From Scrofimicrobium canadense (GTDB lineage: Bacteria > Actinomycetota > Actinomycetes > Actinomycetales > Actinomycetaceae): a stretch of 64,000 bases of DNA. The translations under genes were made by a program, and so were the position numbers. The stretch lies in assembly GCF_009696615.1 (NCBI RefSeq), contig NZ_VULO01000008.1:62001-126000 (forward strand), in the 5' to 3' direction. The notes below the pieces were generated by a model that did no database searches, was not told the origin of the DNA, and was given only the letters and a program-made list of their open reading frames with translations. Positions 1 to 7,873 of the stretch are shown piece by piece. Positions within the stretch are counted from its first letter, which is position 1; every line of letters begins with the position of its first letter.

Positions 1-467
1 CAGCGCGGGCTACCCCTGGAGACTCGCTCACTATTGCAGGCCCACGAGGCTCCCATTTACCGCCGCCTAATATCGAACACTTGATCGTGGTGGCCGACGA
101 AACTGCACTTCCTGCAGCTAAGAGGTGGCTGAGCTTTGCGGGCGACAATATACCTGTCACTGCCCTATTGTCGGTCAGCGATCCTGAAGCAACAAGCTAT
201 CTAGACTCAGACGCCCCGCATAGTCTCCGTTGGTTCTTTGGCGATGACCGCTCAACTCAAGTAGAGATAGCACTGCGGGAGTTGACGGTCACCGATAGAA
301 CGTTTGTTTTCCTCGCGGGCGAGGCAACTGCACTTATTCCATTGCGCCGGCATTTACGCCGAGACCTGGGGCTTTCTGCCTCTCAGGTTGACGCCAGCGG
401 ATACTGGAAGCGCGGTGAGGCGAACCTCGATCACCATGCGCCTCTCGACCCCAGCGACCCCGACTAG
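1..467 (+). CDS. Siderophore-interacting protein, C-terminal part
   Basis: The reading frame is open from base 3 of the window, so the 5' end of the gene lies outside; about 154 residues are visible. They carry the end of the FAD-binding part (PGDSLTIAGPRGS) followed by the NAD(P)H-binding SIP domain, with DETALPAAKRWL, GEATALIPLRRHLRR and a closing SGYWKRGE, which are hallmarks of the ViuB/YqjH family. Known members are cytoplasmic NADPH-dependent flavin reductases that release iron from imported ferric siderophores. A hairpin terminator follows at 482-519. It is convergent with the TauE-like gene. The family call is firm; the particular siderophore cannot be told. Confidence 0.9.
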   Translation, partial: ARATPGDSLTIAGPRGSHLPPPNIEHLIVVADETALPAAKRWLSFAGDNIPVTALLSVSDPEATSYLDSDAPHSLRWFFGDDRSTQVEIALRELTVTDRTFVFLAGEATALIPLRRHLRRDLGLSASQVDASGYWKRGEANLDHHAPLDPSDPD

Positions 468-481
468 TCACTACTTTTCCT

Positions 482-519
482 CTAGAAAAAGCGGACTGCG
501 CCTCTGCGCAGATTTCTAG
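482..519. terminator. Bidirectional hairpin between convergent genes
   Basis: An outer stem CTAGAAA/TTTCTAG (482-488 with 513-519) encloses an inner perfect stem CTGCGC/GCGCAG (496-501 with 506-511) with loop CTCT. It lies between the ends of the siderophore gene and the TauE-like gene and can serve both as terminator, although neither side has a long T run. Confidence 0.6.
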
Positions 520-554
520 GTTTCTGAACGGTTCGGCGTGCAGATCGACTTTAA

Positions 555-1328
555 TCAGAAGAGCAACGCCACCGAGCTTACGACGGTGAGAACCAATACG
601 ATGGGATCGAATATGCGATTCGTCATGCGTAGGGCAAAAAATCTTCCTGCTACCGCCCCCAGAATAACTATCGGAGCTAATACAAGGGTAGAAAGAAGCG
701 TTTGCGAGGTAATGAGGCCAATGCCGGCAGAAAAGGGAACTTTGAGAAGGTTGACGACAAAGAAAAACCACGCTGAAGTCCCTAAGAATTTCACAACTTC
801 GAAACGAGCGGCTAGAAAATAGAGCGACATGACAGGCCCACCTGCGTTTGCTGCCATCGTCGTGAATCCCCCCAGAGCGCCGTACGCTCCGCGTATAAGA
901 GGATTGGCAGTAACCGACACCTTAGTGGAACTCTCATTATTTGCGGCAAACATGCGTTTCCACATTGGAGAACGCATAGTCAAAGTAAGCCCTATCAGAC
1001 ACAGTAAAATAATCGCAATAGCTTTTTTCATCACTGCGTCATTGACGTACAAAAGGAAGATTGCGCCCAGAACAATTCCTACAAGAACAGTGGGGACTAA
1101 GTTTTTCAGTACTCGCCAATCAGCATCATGGCGATATGTCCACACAGCAATGAGGTCTCCCATAAGGAGCAATAAAAGCATTGCCGCGGTGGACTGGCGC
1201 GCTGGCAAAACTGCCGCAAATAGCGCCACAACCAGCGTCCCAGCACCGGGCAATGCTGTTTTAGATATACCGATAAGAAACGCTGCAACAGTGAGAACAA
1301 CCCACCCCAAAAGATCGACATCGAACAT
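555..1328 (-). CDS. TauE/SafE family membrane exporter
   Basis: A 257-residue, very hydrophobic protein with about eight predicted membrane segments. The N-terminal FLIGISKTALPGAG and the second-half repeat GGFTTMAANAGGPVMSLYF are the two internal repeats typical of the TauE/SafE (sulfite/organosulfonate exporter, DUF81) family. Members export sulfite, sulfonates or small organic acids. It starts 39 bases after the iron-dependent alcohol dehydrogenase on the same strand, so the two probably form one transcript. That pairing suggests export of a small acid or alcohol made by the dehydrogenase, which is inference. The substrate cannot be read from sequence. Only a weak ribosome-binding site precedes the ATG at 1328. 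Confidence 0.85.
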   Translation of the reverse strand: MFDVDLLGWVVLTVAAFLIGISKTALPGAGTLVVALFAAVLPARQSTAAMLLLLLMGDLIAVWTYRHDADWRVLKNLVPTVLVGIVLGAIFLLYVNDAVMKKAIAIILLCLIGLTLTMRSPMWKRMFAANNESSTKVSVTANPLIRGAYGALGGFTTMAANAGGPVMSLYFLAARFEVVKFLGTSAWFFFVVNLLKVPFSAGIGLITSQTLLSTLVLAPIVILGAVAGRFFALRMTNRIFDPIVLVLTVVSSVALLF

Positions 1329-1367
1329 GTCCGCTATCCCGCGTTTCCGTTGTCGTTATCGGTGGCA

Positions 1368-2492
1368 CTACATGAGTTGGGCGCTTTTTGTCCTCAGCAA
1401 TTCCACTACTTCCGCTAGCGAGAGCTGAGCGACATTGTTCTTATAGTTATTTGCTTCCAGAGTCTTTTGCGCAACTATCTCAATATCTTCTAGGGGCACA
1501 TTGATTTCTTCAAGAGTCATCCGCATACCGATATTCGCCTTCACCACGTTGAGACGATCAGCAGCCTCGTCAGCATCCTTAAAGCCAATCCTCTGTAGCA
1601 GCGTGTTAATTTCGGGCCTAGCCTGAGCATTGACACGTATCCATGCATCTTCTGTAAAGGCTGTAGCCTCGCCATGGGGGACCCCATACTTTGACGTGAG
1701 GTAGTACGATGCCGCGTGCGAACCAGTGGTTCCAGTCTGCGAGAACGCTAAGCCTGCAATCAGACTGGCAAGCATCATTGCATCAATGCTGTCATGGTCT
1801 TTATCATTCACAGCCTTCTCGAGGTTCGCGAAGGCAATCTCAGCCCCATTGAGCGCATTCATGTCGCTCAGTGGAGTGTGTTTGACGCTGCTGAGAGCAT
1901 CGAGACAGTGAGCTATGACGTCTACGCCCGCTGTAGCAATAATCCGTGGCGGTGCAGAATAGACCAGCGTTGAATCGACTATGGCAAGTTCGGGAAATAG
2001 GAGTGGGCTTCCCAAGGGAAACTTGATGTCTTTTTCTTCCCAGCTAATGATTGCCACCGGTGTAACCTCGCTGCCGGTGCCGGCCGTCGTAGGAACCGCG
2101 ATAATCGGCAATGCACGCGAAACGGGTGAACCGGTCACCAAATCCTCTGCACTGACATCGGAGCCGATTGCCGCTGCCGCGGCTTTGGAAGCGTCAATTA
2201 CCGATCCCCCACCAAGAGCGACAATCCCATCCGCCTGTATTTTCTTCGCAGCGGCTACAGCACCGTTGACATTATGGACGGTGGGATTGGGATCTACGTC
2301 AGAGTAGACCCCGCGAATAATTCCTTGTGAGGCGGCAACCAGTTTGTCTGCGACGCCAGAGTGCGCCATAAAAGGGTCTGCCACCAGGAGGACACTGCGG
2401 TGTCCGGTTTGACTCAGGCTATTTCCTACATTTTGCGTTTCACCACGCCCGAAAATGATCCGAGTCGGCGAGTACTGTACCCAGCTTGTCAT
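1368..2492 (-). CDS. Iron-containing (group III) alcohol dehydrogenase
   Basis: A 374-residue cytoplasmic NAD(P)-dependent oxidoreductase of the Fe-ADH family, of normal length. Visible are the nucleotide-binding GGGSVIDASKA (near residue 94), PTTAGTGSEVTP (near 134), and the four metal ligands D191, H195, H259 and H273, the last two in GSHAASYYLTSKYGVPHGEA. The ATG at 2492 has AGAGG seven bases upstream. A site matching the inositol operator in nine of ten positions of the Corynebacterium-like core lies upstream at 2549-2562. This supports membership in the inositol regulon. There it might reduce malonate semialdehyde to 3-hydroxypropionate or handle another aldehyde; that is inference. The substrate is not defined by sequence. 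Confidence 0.88.
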   Translation of the reverse strand: MTSWVQYSPTRIIFGRGETQNVGNSLSQTGHRSVLLVADPFMAHSGVADKLVAASQGIIRGVYSDVDPNPTVHNVNGAVAAAKKIQADGIVALGGGSVIDASKAAAAAIGSDVSAEDLVTGSPVSRALPIIAVPTTAGTGSEVTPVAIISWEEKDIKFPLGSPLLFPELAIVDSTLVYSAPPRIIATAGVDVIAHCLDALSSVKHTPLSDMNALNGAEIAFANLEKAVNDKDHDSIDAMMLASLIAGLAFSQTGTTGSHAASYYLTSKYGVPHGEATAFTEDAWIRVNAQARPEINTLLQRIGFKDADEAADRLNVVKANIGMRMTLEEINVPLEDIEIVAQKTLEANNYKNNVAQLSLAEVVELLRTKSAQLM

Positions 2493-2548
2493 CGGTAACC
2501 TCTCTGTTCGTTACGAGTGCGGGTCACGCCCACACCACAAGTGTACCA

Positions 2549-2576
2549 TTTGTACTGACATTTAAAGTAGCTACTT
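2549..2576 (-). promoter_or_regulatory. Candidate IolR-like operator and palindrome before the Fe-ADH gene
   Basis: TTTGTACTGACATT at 2549-2562 fits TTTGTnnnnACAAA in eight of ten defined positions. Directly beside it, 2565-2576 is the perfect 12-base palindrome AAGTAGCTACTT. They lie 57-84 bases upstream of the dehydrogenase start, where a promoter is expected. Confidence 0.5.
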
Positions 2577-2666
2577 GCTGTTCACGGCTTCCACCTTTAG
2601 CCATAATGCCGGTAAATCTGGGCACTACGACCTTGAACAACATGAACTAGGGCTTTAGGCACTTAT

Positions 2667-2680
2667 TTTGTCCTAACAAA
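2667..2680 (+). promoter_or_regulatory. IolR-like operator before the broken gntP
   Basis: TTTGTCCTAACAAA is an exact match to the TTTGTnnnnACAAA pattern that recurs in front of the inositol genes, and shares all 14 bases with the site before iolA. It lies 63 bases upstream of the GTG at 2743, in the promoter region. Confidence 0.75.
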
Positions 2681-2742
2681 GATGTTATTCTATTGTGAAC
2701 TACTGTGCGGCGTGCACACTCGAAATCCATGTGGGAGTATCC

Positions 2743-3206
2743 GTGGGAAACACTTTTTTAATCGTTGTCTTCGCCATTGACCTCCTCTTGGTCATAGTCC
2801 TCATTCTCAAAGCTCGATGTCATGCCTCGATCGCACTACTGCTCGCTGCTTTAGCAATGGCAGTAGTGACGAGAACTCCCCTCTCCGACATTATTGGCAT
2901 CATTGCTGAGGGGGTTGCATCGATCTTAGGATCACTCACTCTCACAATTGGCTTGGGTCTATCCTGGGGAAAAGTGTCGAAGAGTCTGGAGGGGCGCATT
3001 CGATAGCTACTACTTTGCTGGCGAAATCTGGCAGTCGGCGCTCCCTACTTGTGATGGCCACTCTAGGCTTAATCTTCGGAATTCCTCTGTTCGGCCCCGT
3101 CGGCATCGTGCTGCTTACACCGTTAGCGGCGACAGTGGCAAAGGAAGCTCAGCTATGCACGCTTCGGGTGGCGCTGCCACTTGTCATCACCTTGTCCATT
3201 AACTGA
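2743..3206 (+). pseudogene. GntP-family permease, frameshifted and truncated
   Basis: The GTG at 2743 has GGGAG five bases upstream and begins a membrane segment. The first frame (to a stop at 3006) reads like the N-terminus of gluconate/H+ symporters (IALLLAALAMAVV, then SILGSLTLTIGLG). Near 2955-2965 the similarity jumps into another frame, which continues ILGKSVEESGGAHSIATTLL and IFGIPLFGPVGIVLL, both GntP signatures, and ends at a stop at 3206. An intact GntP has about 440 residues; only about 155 remain. The operator at 2667 suggests the intact gene was an inositol-regulon transporter, which is inference. A sequencing error could explain the frameshift but not the truncation. Confidence 0.75.
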
Positions 3207-3304
3207 CTCAGTGCAGCAGCCTGGGCCATGTGACAAGTGCCGGAGCCGTATACGGCCCCGGGTACAGCTTTATGACCCCGTACGTGGGAAGTGGGAGTTA
3301 AAGA

Positions 3305-3336
3305 TGGGCGAAGTGGAATGCACTCCACTTCGCCCA
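3305..3336 (-). terminator. Terminator of iolA
   Basis: A perfect 13-base stem, TGGGCGAAGTGGA with TCCACTTCGCCCA, and a six-base loop lie 34 bases beyond the iolA stop. On the minus strand the stem is followed by ATCTTTAACT, a modest T-rich tail. Confidence 0.75.
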
Positions 3337-3369
3337 CCGCGTCGGGTCAAGGACTACGCGTCTATACGC

Positions 3370-4866
3370 TCAATCCTCACGTTTGAAGGACATTGACGCA
3401 CTGTACAGACCCGACTCAGAAGGCCACCGCTCAGTGACGACCTTTGCACGGGTGTAGAAGCGCACTCCCTCAGGTCCGTGAATGTGCTGGTCTCCGAGGA
3501 GAGATTCTTTCCATCCTCCAAAGGAGTAGTACGCAACAGGCGTAGGAATTGGAACATTCACCCCGACCATGCCAGCTTCCACATCGAGAGTGAAACGGCG
3601 AGCCGTTCCCCCATCATTAGTGAAAATGGCTGCGCCGTTGCCAAACGGCGACGCATTCACCAAATCAATTGCTTCCTCATAAGATTCTGCCTCGACAATC
3701 ACCAAGACTGGCCCGAAGACCTCTTCGGTGTAGAGAGGAGAATCCAAGGGTACTCCTGTGACAACGGTGGGACCCACAAAGTGCCCTGCCTCATGACCTT
3801 CAACAACCAGTGAACGCCCATCAAGAACGACTGTAGCGCCGCGAGACTCCGCGTCATCGATGAGACCGACGATCCTGTCCTTATCTTTGGCAGTGATCAC
3901 CGGGCCCATCTCTACCCCGTCGCCCATGCCATAACCGACCTTGATGGCTGCACCCTTTTCAGCAACCTTCTTCGCCAGTTCTTCACCGATTCCCCCTACA
4001 GCAACTGCCACAGGCAGGGCCATGCACCGTTCACCTGCTGCCCCGAATGCGGCTGCAGAAAGGTGTGCGGCGGTGAAATCAAGGTCGGCATCGGGCATCA
4101 CGATGCCGTGGTTGTTGGCTCCGCCCAGCGCTTGCACGCGTTTTCCGTTGCGTGTGCCAACTTCCTGAACGATGTGCGCGACCGGAGTCGATCCCACAAA
4201 CGAAATCGCATTGATACCGGGGTGCTCAAGAATCTCCGTCACCATGTCGCGCGTTCCCGATAGCACGTTGAACAGCCCGTCTGGCAATCCAGCTTCTTTA
4301 TACAGTTCAGCAACAATCAATGAAGCCGTGGGAGTAGCCGAGGCGGGCTTAAGGATGAATGCGTTGCCCGTAGCTAGAGCAACAGGATGCATCCACATGG
4401 GCACCATCACAGGGAAGTTAAAGGGACAAATACCAGCGACTACTCCAACCGGTTGACGCAGACTATGGACGTCAATTCCACGAGAAGCATCCGAAGTGAA
4501 TTCTCCCTTGAGCGCCGCACCAATTCCGCAAGCGAAGTCTAGGGTTTCACGACCACGTTCGATTTCGCCAATCGCGTCTAAGTAGTTCTTCCCGTGTTCC
4601 TCAACGGTGGCTTTTGCTAAACGGTCTTGATTTGCTACGACGAGTTCGCGCATACGAAACATGATCTGCGTGCGCTTTGACAGCGGTGTGGCAGCCCACT
4701 CTTTTTGTGCGCGACGGGCCACGTCGACCACATGATCGAGGTCCTCACGCGAGGCCGTGAGCAGCTCTCCGATTTTTTCACCGGTCCCGGGATTTTCGAC
4801 AGGAACTGTTCCAGTTGGTGTCCCCTCATAGTATTCGCCATCTACCCAATGGACAATTCTCGACAT
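3370..4866 (-). CDS. iolA: Malonate/methylmalonate-semialdehyde dehydrogenase (acylating)
   Basis: A 498-residue CoA-acylating aldehyde dehydrogenase. It converts malonate semialdehyde with NAD+ and CoA to acetyl-CoA and CO2, the last step of inositol breakdown. The IolA/MmsA hallmarks are visible: CPFNFPVMVPMWMHP near residue 147, SFVGSTPVA near 222, and the catalytic cysteine C281 in GAAGERCMALPVAV. I chose the ATG at 4866 because AGGAG lies eight bases upstream; a GTG two codons earlier sits too close to it. The gene is alone, with an exact inositol operator at 4965-4978 and a strong terminator at 3305-3336. Start and function are well supported. Confidence 0.95.
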   Translation of the reverse strand: MSRIVHWVDGEYYEGTPTGTVPVENPGTGEKIGELLTASREDLDHVVDVARRAQKEWAATPLSKRTQIMFRMRELVVANQDRLAKATVEEHGKNYLDAIGEIERGRETLDFACGIGAALKGEFTSDASRGIDVHSLRQPVGVVAGICPFNFPVMVPMWMHPVALATGNAFILKPASATPTASLIVAELYKEAGLPDGLFNVLSGTRDMVTEILEHPGINAISFVGSTPVAHIVQEVGTRNGKRVQALGGANNHGIVMPDADLDFTAAHLSAAAFGAAGERCMALPVAVAVGGIGEELAKKVAEKGAAIKVGYGMGDGVEMGPVITAKDKDRIVGLIDDAESRGATVVLDGRSLVVEGHEAGHFVGPTVVTGVPLDSPLYTEEVFGPVLVIVEAESYEEAIDLVNASPFGNGAAIFTNDGGTARRFTLDVEAGMVGVNVPIPTPVAYYSFGGWKESLLGDQHIHGPEGVRFYTRAKVVTERWPSESGLYSASMSFKRED

Positions 4867-4964
4867 TTTCACTTCTCCTGTTTCACCGTTGAATGTCTAT
4901 CTCTTGCTACGCCACACGCTGGGCCGCAAGTGACCTTGTACCCAAGGTTAGCACAAAACGGTCT

Positions 4965-4978
4965 TTTGTCCTAACAAA
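4965..4978 (-). promoter_or_regulatory. IolR-like operator before iolA
   Basis: TTTGTCCTAACAAA, identical over 14 bases to the site at 2667 and matching all positions of the KGWCHTRACA core I recall for Corynebacterium IolR. It lies about 100 bases upstream of the iolA start. Confidence 0.75.
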
Positions 4979-5012
4979 GATTGCTATGCGGTAACAAGCT
5001 GCTCAGCGCAGC

Positions 5013-5057
5013 AAAAAGGGGGTTGTCTGTTGACCCTCCTTTCAACAGACAACCCCC
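5013..5057 (-). terminator. Terminator of the iolC-iolD operon
   Basis: A perfect 16-base stem (5018-5033 with 5042-5057) beginning GGGGGTTGTCTG, an eight-base loop, and on the minus strand a run of five T immediately after. It lies ten bases beyond the iolD stop: a textbook rho-independent terminator. Confidence 0.92.
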
Positions 5058-5066
5058 TCATCACCC

Positions 5067-6965
5067 CTATTTCAGGTAATGTCGCTGAGGCTTTTTGGCC
5101 TCAACGTACTCCTGATAGGCCTTCTGCGTGGATTCAATGCGCGATACTTGCGATACCGGCACATCCCACCACGAAATTGAATCTGGGTTCGGCCCCTTCA
5201 ACGCGGTCTCCACATAAATCAAGGTTGGACGATCCGAAGCCTCAGCCTTCCGATACGCTTCACGGAATTCCTCCACCCCGCGCACTTCCAGAACATCAAA
5301 TCCCCAAGAACGTGCATTAGCAGCAATATCGACACCATCGATACGGTCGCCAGCACCAAGGTGTGCTCCCTGGCCCTTTTGATACTGGGTTCCAAAGCGC
5401 TGAGATCCTCTCGACTCCGATAGAGAACCAATCGAAGCAAACCCATAGTTTTGCAGAAGGACCAAGATGACCTTGATACCTTCTTGAGAGATCGTCGCCA
5501 TTTCCATTGGAAGCATCTGATAGGTACCGTCACCCACGATCGCCACAACTTCTTGATCGGGAGCCCCCAGCTTCACGCCCATCGCAGCGGGAATCTCATA
5601 GCCCATACAAGAGAACGCATACTCAACGTGATACTGCTCTGGAGTCTTCGCGCGCCACAGTGCCTGCAGATCGCCCGGCATCGAACCTGCAGCATTGATG
5701 ACGATATCTCTATCTCCCATCAACTCATTGAGAGCACCAAAAATCTCCGTCTGCGCTGGAACCGGCTCCAACCCACGGTGATAGCACGCTTCAATTTCCT
5801 CATCCCACTGGGCCTTCCAACGCGCAATCTCAGCCTCATACTCAGCCTCTACACGGTATCCCTCAAGAGCCGAGTTCAGGGCAACAAGAGTCTCACGGGC
5901 ATCAGAAACCAGCATCTGCGCCCCATGCTTCACAGCATCAAATGGCTGCACATTAATGTTCACAAAACGCACATCAGGGTTCTTGAACTGCGTATGGGAG
6001 GCGGTCGTGAAATCCGAATACCGCGTCCCAATTCCAATCACTACATCAGCCTGATCCGCAACATGATTAGCCGCATTTGAGCCAGTTGACCCGACACCTC
6101 CCACTGACTGCGGATGATCAAAGTTGATAGCACCCTTACCAGCTTGAGTATCAGCAACAGGAATTCCCGTATTCGAAGCAAATGCACGCAGCTCTTCTGA
6201 TGCCGAAGAATAGATCACACCGCCACCGGCAACAATCATCGGTCGCTTCGCATTCCTTATTGCCTCAGCCGCACGTTCTACAGCAGAAATCTCAGCAGGA
6301 GTCCGGCGAACATGCCAGACTCGCTTGCGGAAGAAATCGACTGGGAAGTCAAAGGCTTCAGCCTGTACGTCTTGAGGCAGCGCAATAACCACTGCTCCGG
6401 TTGCTGCGGGATCAGTCAGCGTTTGCATAGCGTGGATCAAGGATGGAACCAACTGCTCCGGGCGCTCAATACGATCAAAGAATGCCGCTACCGGGCGGAA
6501 GCAATCGTTGGCGGTGGTAGCCAAAGTTTGCGGGTTCTCAATCTGTTGCAACACCGGATCGGGGTAACGGGTAGCGAACTGGTCGGAAGGGAACAGCAAG
6601 ACTGGAAGTCGGTTCGTCGTCGCGGTCGCCGCTCCAGTGACCATGTTCAATGAGCCTGGCCCAATCGATGAAGTACACATCATGGTCTGCATACGATTGC
6701 GAGTTTTCGCAAAAGCTGTGGCCGCATGCACCATGCCTTGCTCATTGCGAGGCATGATGTATGGCATTGCACCGCCATCAGCGTCAGGATCAATCTCATT
6801 TTGCAGGAGCGCCTGGCCAATTCCAGCGACGTTGCCGTGTCCAAATATCCCAAAGGCTCCTGCTATCAAGCGTTGTTCTTGGCCATCACGCTCAGTGTAC
6901 TGGTGCACGAGAAAGCGAATAATTGCCTGGCCTACTGTCAAACGCACAGTTTCTTGTCGTTCCAT
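5067..6965 (-). CDS. iolD: 3D-(3,5/4)-trihydroxycyclohexane-1,2-dione hydrolase
   Basis: A 632-residue thiamine diphosphate enzyme that opens the ring of the diketo intermediate to 5-deoxy-D-glucuronate. The order of domains is that of ThDP enzymes: the N-terminal Pyr domain, a central domain with PMIVAGGGVIYS, and a C-terminal PP domain with the cofactor motif IVGDGTYQM followed by LLQNYGF. The N-terminus TVRLTVGQAIIRFLVHQYTERDG is typical of IolD. The ATG at 6965 has AAGGA upstream; a longer reading would run into iolB without a better ribosome site. It is the last gene of iolC-aldolase-iolB-iolD, 26 bases after iolB, and is followed by the terminator at 5013-5057. Confidence 0.96.
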   Translation of the reverse strand: MERQETVRLTVGQAIIRFLVHQYTERDGQEQRLIAGAFGIFGHGNVAGIGQALLQNEIDPDADGGAMPYIMPRNEQGMVHAATAFAKTRNRMQTMMCTSSIGPGSLNMVTGAATATTNRLPVLLFPSDQFATRYPDPVLQQIENPQTLATTANDCFRPVAAFFDRIERPEQLVPSLIHAMQTLTDPAATGAVVIALPQDVQAEAFDFPVDFFRKRVWHVRRTPAEISAVERAAEAIRNAKRPMIVAGGGVIYSSASEELRAFASNTGIPVADTQAGKGAINFDHPQSVGGVGSTGSNAANHVADQADVVIGIGTRYSDFTTASHTQFKNPDVRFVNINVQPFDAVKHGAQMLVSDARETLVALNSALEGYRVEAEYEAEIARWKAQWDEEIEACYHRGLEPVPAQTEIFGALNELMGDRDIVINAAGSMPGDLQALWRAKTPEQYHVEYAFSCMGYEIPAAMGVKLGAPDQEVVAIVGDGTYQMLPMEMATISQEGIKVILVLLQNYGFASIGSLSESRGSQRFGTQYQKGQGAHLGAGDRIDGVDIAANARSWGFDVLEVRGVEEFREAYRKAEASDRPTLIYVETALKGPNPDSISWWDVPVSQVSRIESTQKAYQEYVEAKKPQRHYLK

Positions 6966-6991
6966 AATGTTTCCTTGAGGAGAGTTGTTAA

Positions 6992-7873
6992 CTAGGGGTT
7001 CATAGGGGTCATTGGCAAGCGCGGATCTACTTCTTGGTCCTTCCACGAGTCCCGAATCCACGCATGCTTTGGGTCATCTGTCATCAACCACGCTGCGTCC
7101 TCGGCAGGACCAGCCATGACATTGAGGTAGTAGAGGTCATACCCGGGAGCCGCGGCAGAGGGCCCGTGGTACCCAAAAGGCATCACAACAACGTCACCGT
7201 CACGAACCTCGGCACAGAAGTCTATTTCGGCAACATTTGACGTATATATCCGTTGGAATGCAAATCCTTCAGAGTCCTGGGCACCTGGACGCACCTGATA
7301 GAAGTAGATCTCTTCTAACTTGCGTTCCACATCGGTGTGTTCATCGTGTTTGTGCGGTGGATACGACGACCAGTTTCCTCCAGGTGTGAGCACCTCACAT
7401 GCCAACAGGTGAGAGGTCTTCACGTCATTTCCAAGAGCATAGTTGTTCACTTGGCGTGAGGAAGGCCCTGCGCCACGCAAAGATGTAATGACCTTTGACC
7501 GATCACAGTAGGTCACGGGAAGGTCTGCCGAGGCGATTGCACCCGGAAGTGCGAAGCGCCCGCCTTCCTTACTGCGAACCACAATATCGGTGTTGCGTGG
7601 AATATAGAGATAATCCGTAATATCGGTCCAGACCGATTCCCTCCCCTCCAACGCATAGCTTTCCGCACCTAGTACAACCTCGCATGATCCTTCTAAAGGA
7701 AGAACCAGGAACTCTGCATCGGTGCCAGGCACCGACACTTCTTGGCCCGGCGCAAGTGCCAGTACGCGGATCGAGGAATACTCCCAGCCGGCTCTCTGAG
7801 TCGTAATATCAGTCTGGTAAGGCCCGTGAGCCGTCTCTCCAGCTTTGATGAGGTACTTGTCATGTTGGCTCAT
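6992..7873 (-). CDS. iolB: 5-deoxy-glucuronate isomerase
   Basis: A 293-residue cupin-fold isomerase converting 5-deoxy-D-glucuronate to 2-deoxy-5-keto-D-gluconate. Visible are the metal-binding cluster YPPHKHDEH with a following glutamate in LEEIYFYQ, the segment VVVMPFGYHGPSAAAPGYDLYYLNVMAGP near the C-terminus, and WEYSSIRVLAL near the N-terminus, all typical of IolB. Its ATG overlaps the stop of the upstream aldolase by four bases (ATGA), so translation is coupled. Length is normal. Confidence 0.96.
   Translation of the reverse strand: MSQHDKYLIKAGETAHGPYQTDITTQRAGWEYSSIRVLALAPGQEVSVPGTDAEFLVLPLEGSCEVVLGAESYALEGRESVWTDITDYLYIPRNTDIVVRSKEGGRFALPGAIASADLPVTYCDRSKVITSLRGAGPSSRQVNNYALGNDVKTSHLLACEVLTPGGNWSSYPPHKHDEHTDVERKLEEIYFYQVRPGAQDSEGFAFQRIYTSNVAEIDFCAEVRDGDVVVMPFGYHGPSAAAPGYDLYYLNVMAGPAEDAAWLMTDDPKHAWIRDSWKDQEVDPRLPMTPMNP

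Noticed and set aside
829-1428. Open frame of 199 codons on the plus strand across the TauE-like gene
   Set aside because: Antisense to the well-supported membrane protein and to the end of the dehydrogenase gene; basic, low-complexity product without homologous look.
3207-3304. Possible remainder of the gntP pseudogene
   Set aside because: None of the three frames shows a GntP C-terminal motif, so I ended the pseudogene at the stop at 3206.
5451-6080. Open frame of 209 codons on the plus strand inside iolD
   Set aside because: It lies wholly antisense to a certain gene, has no ribosome site and its product resembles nothing; a shadow of the iolD codon pattern.
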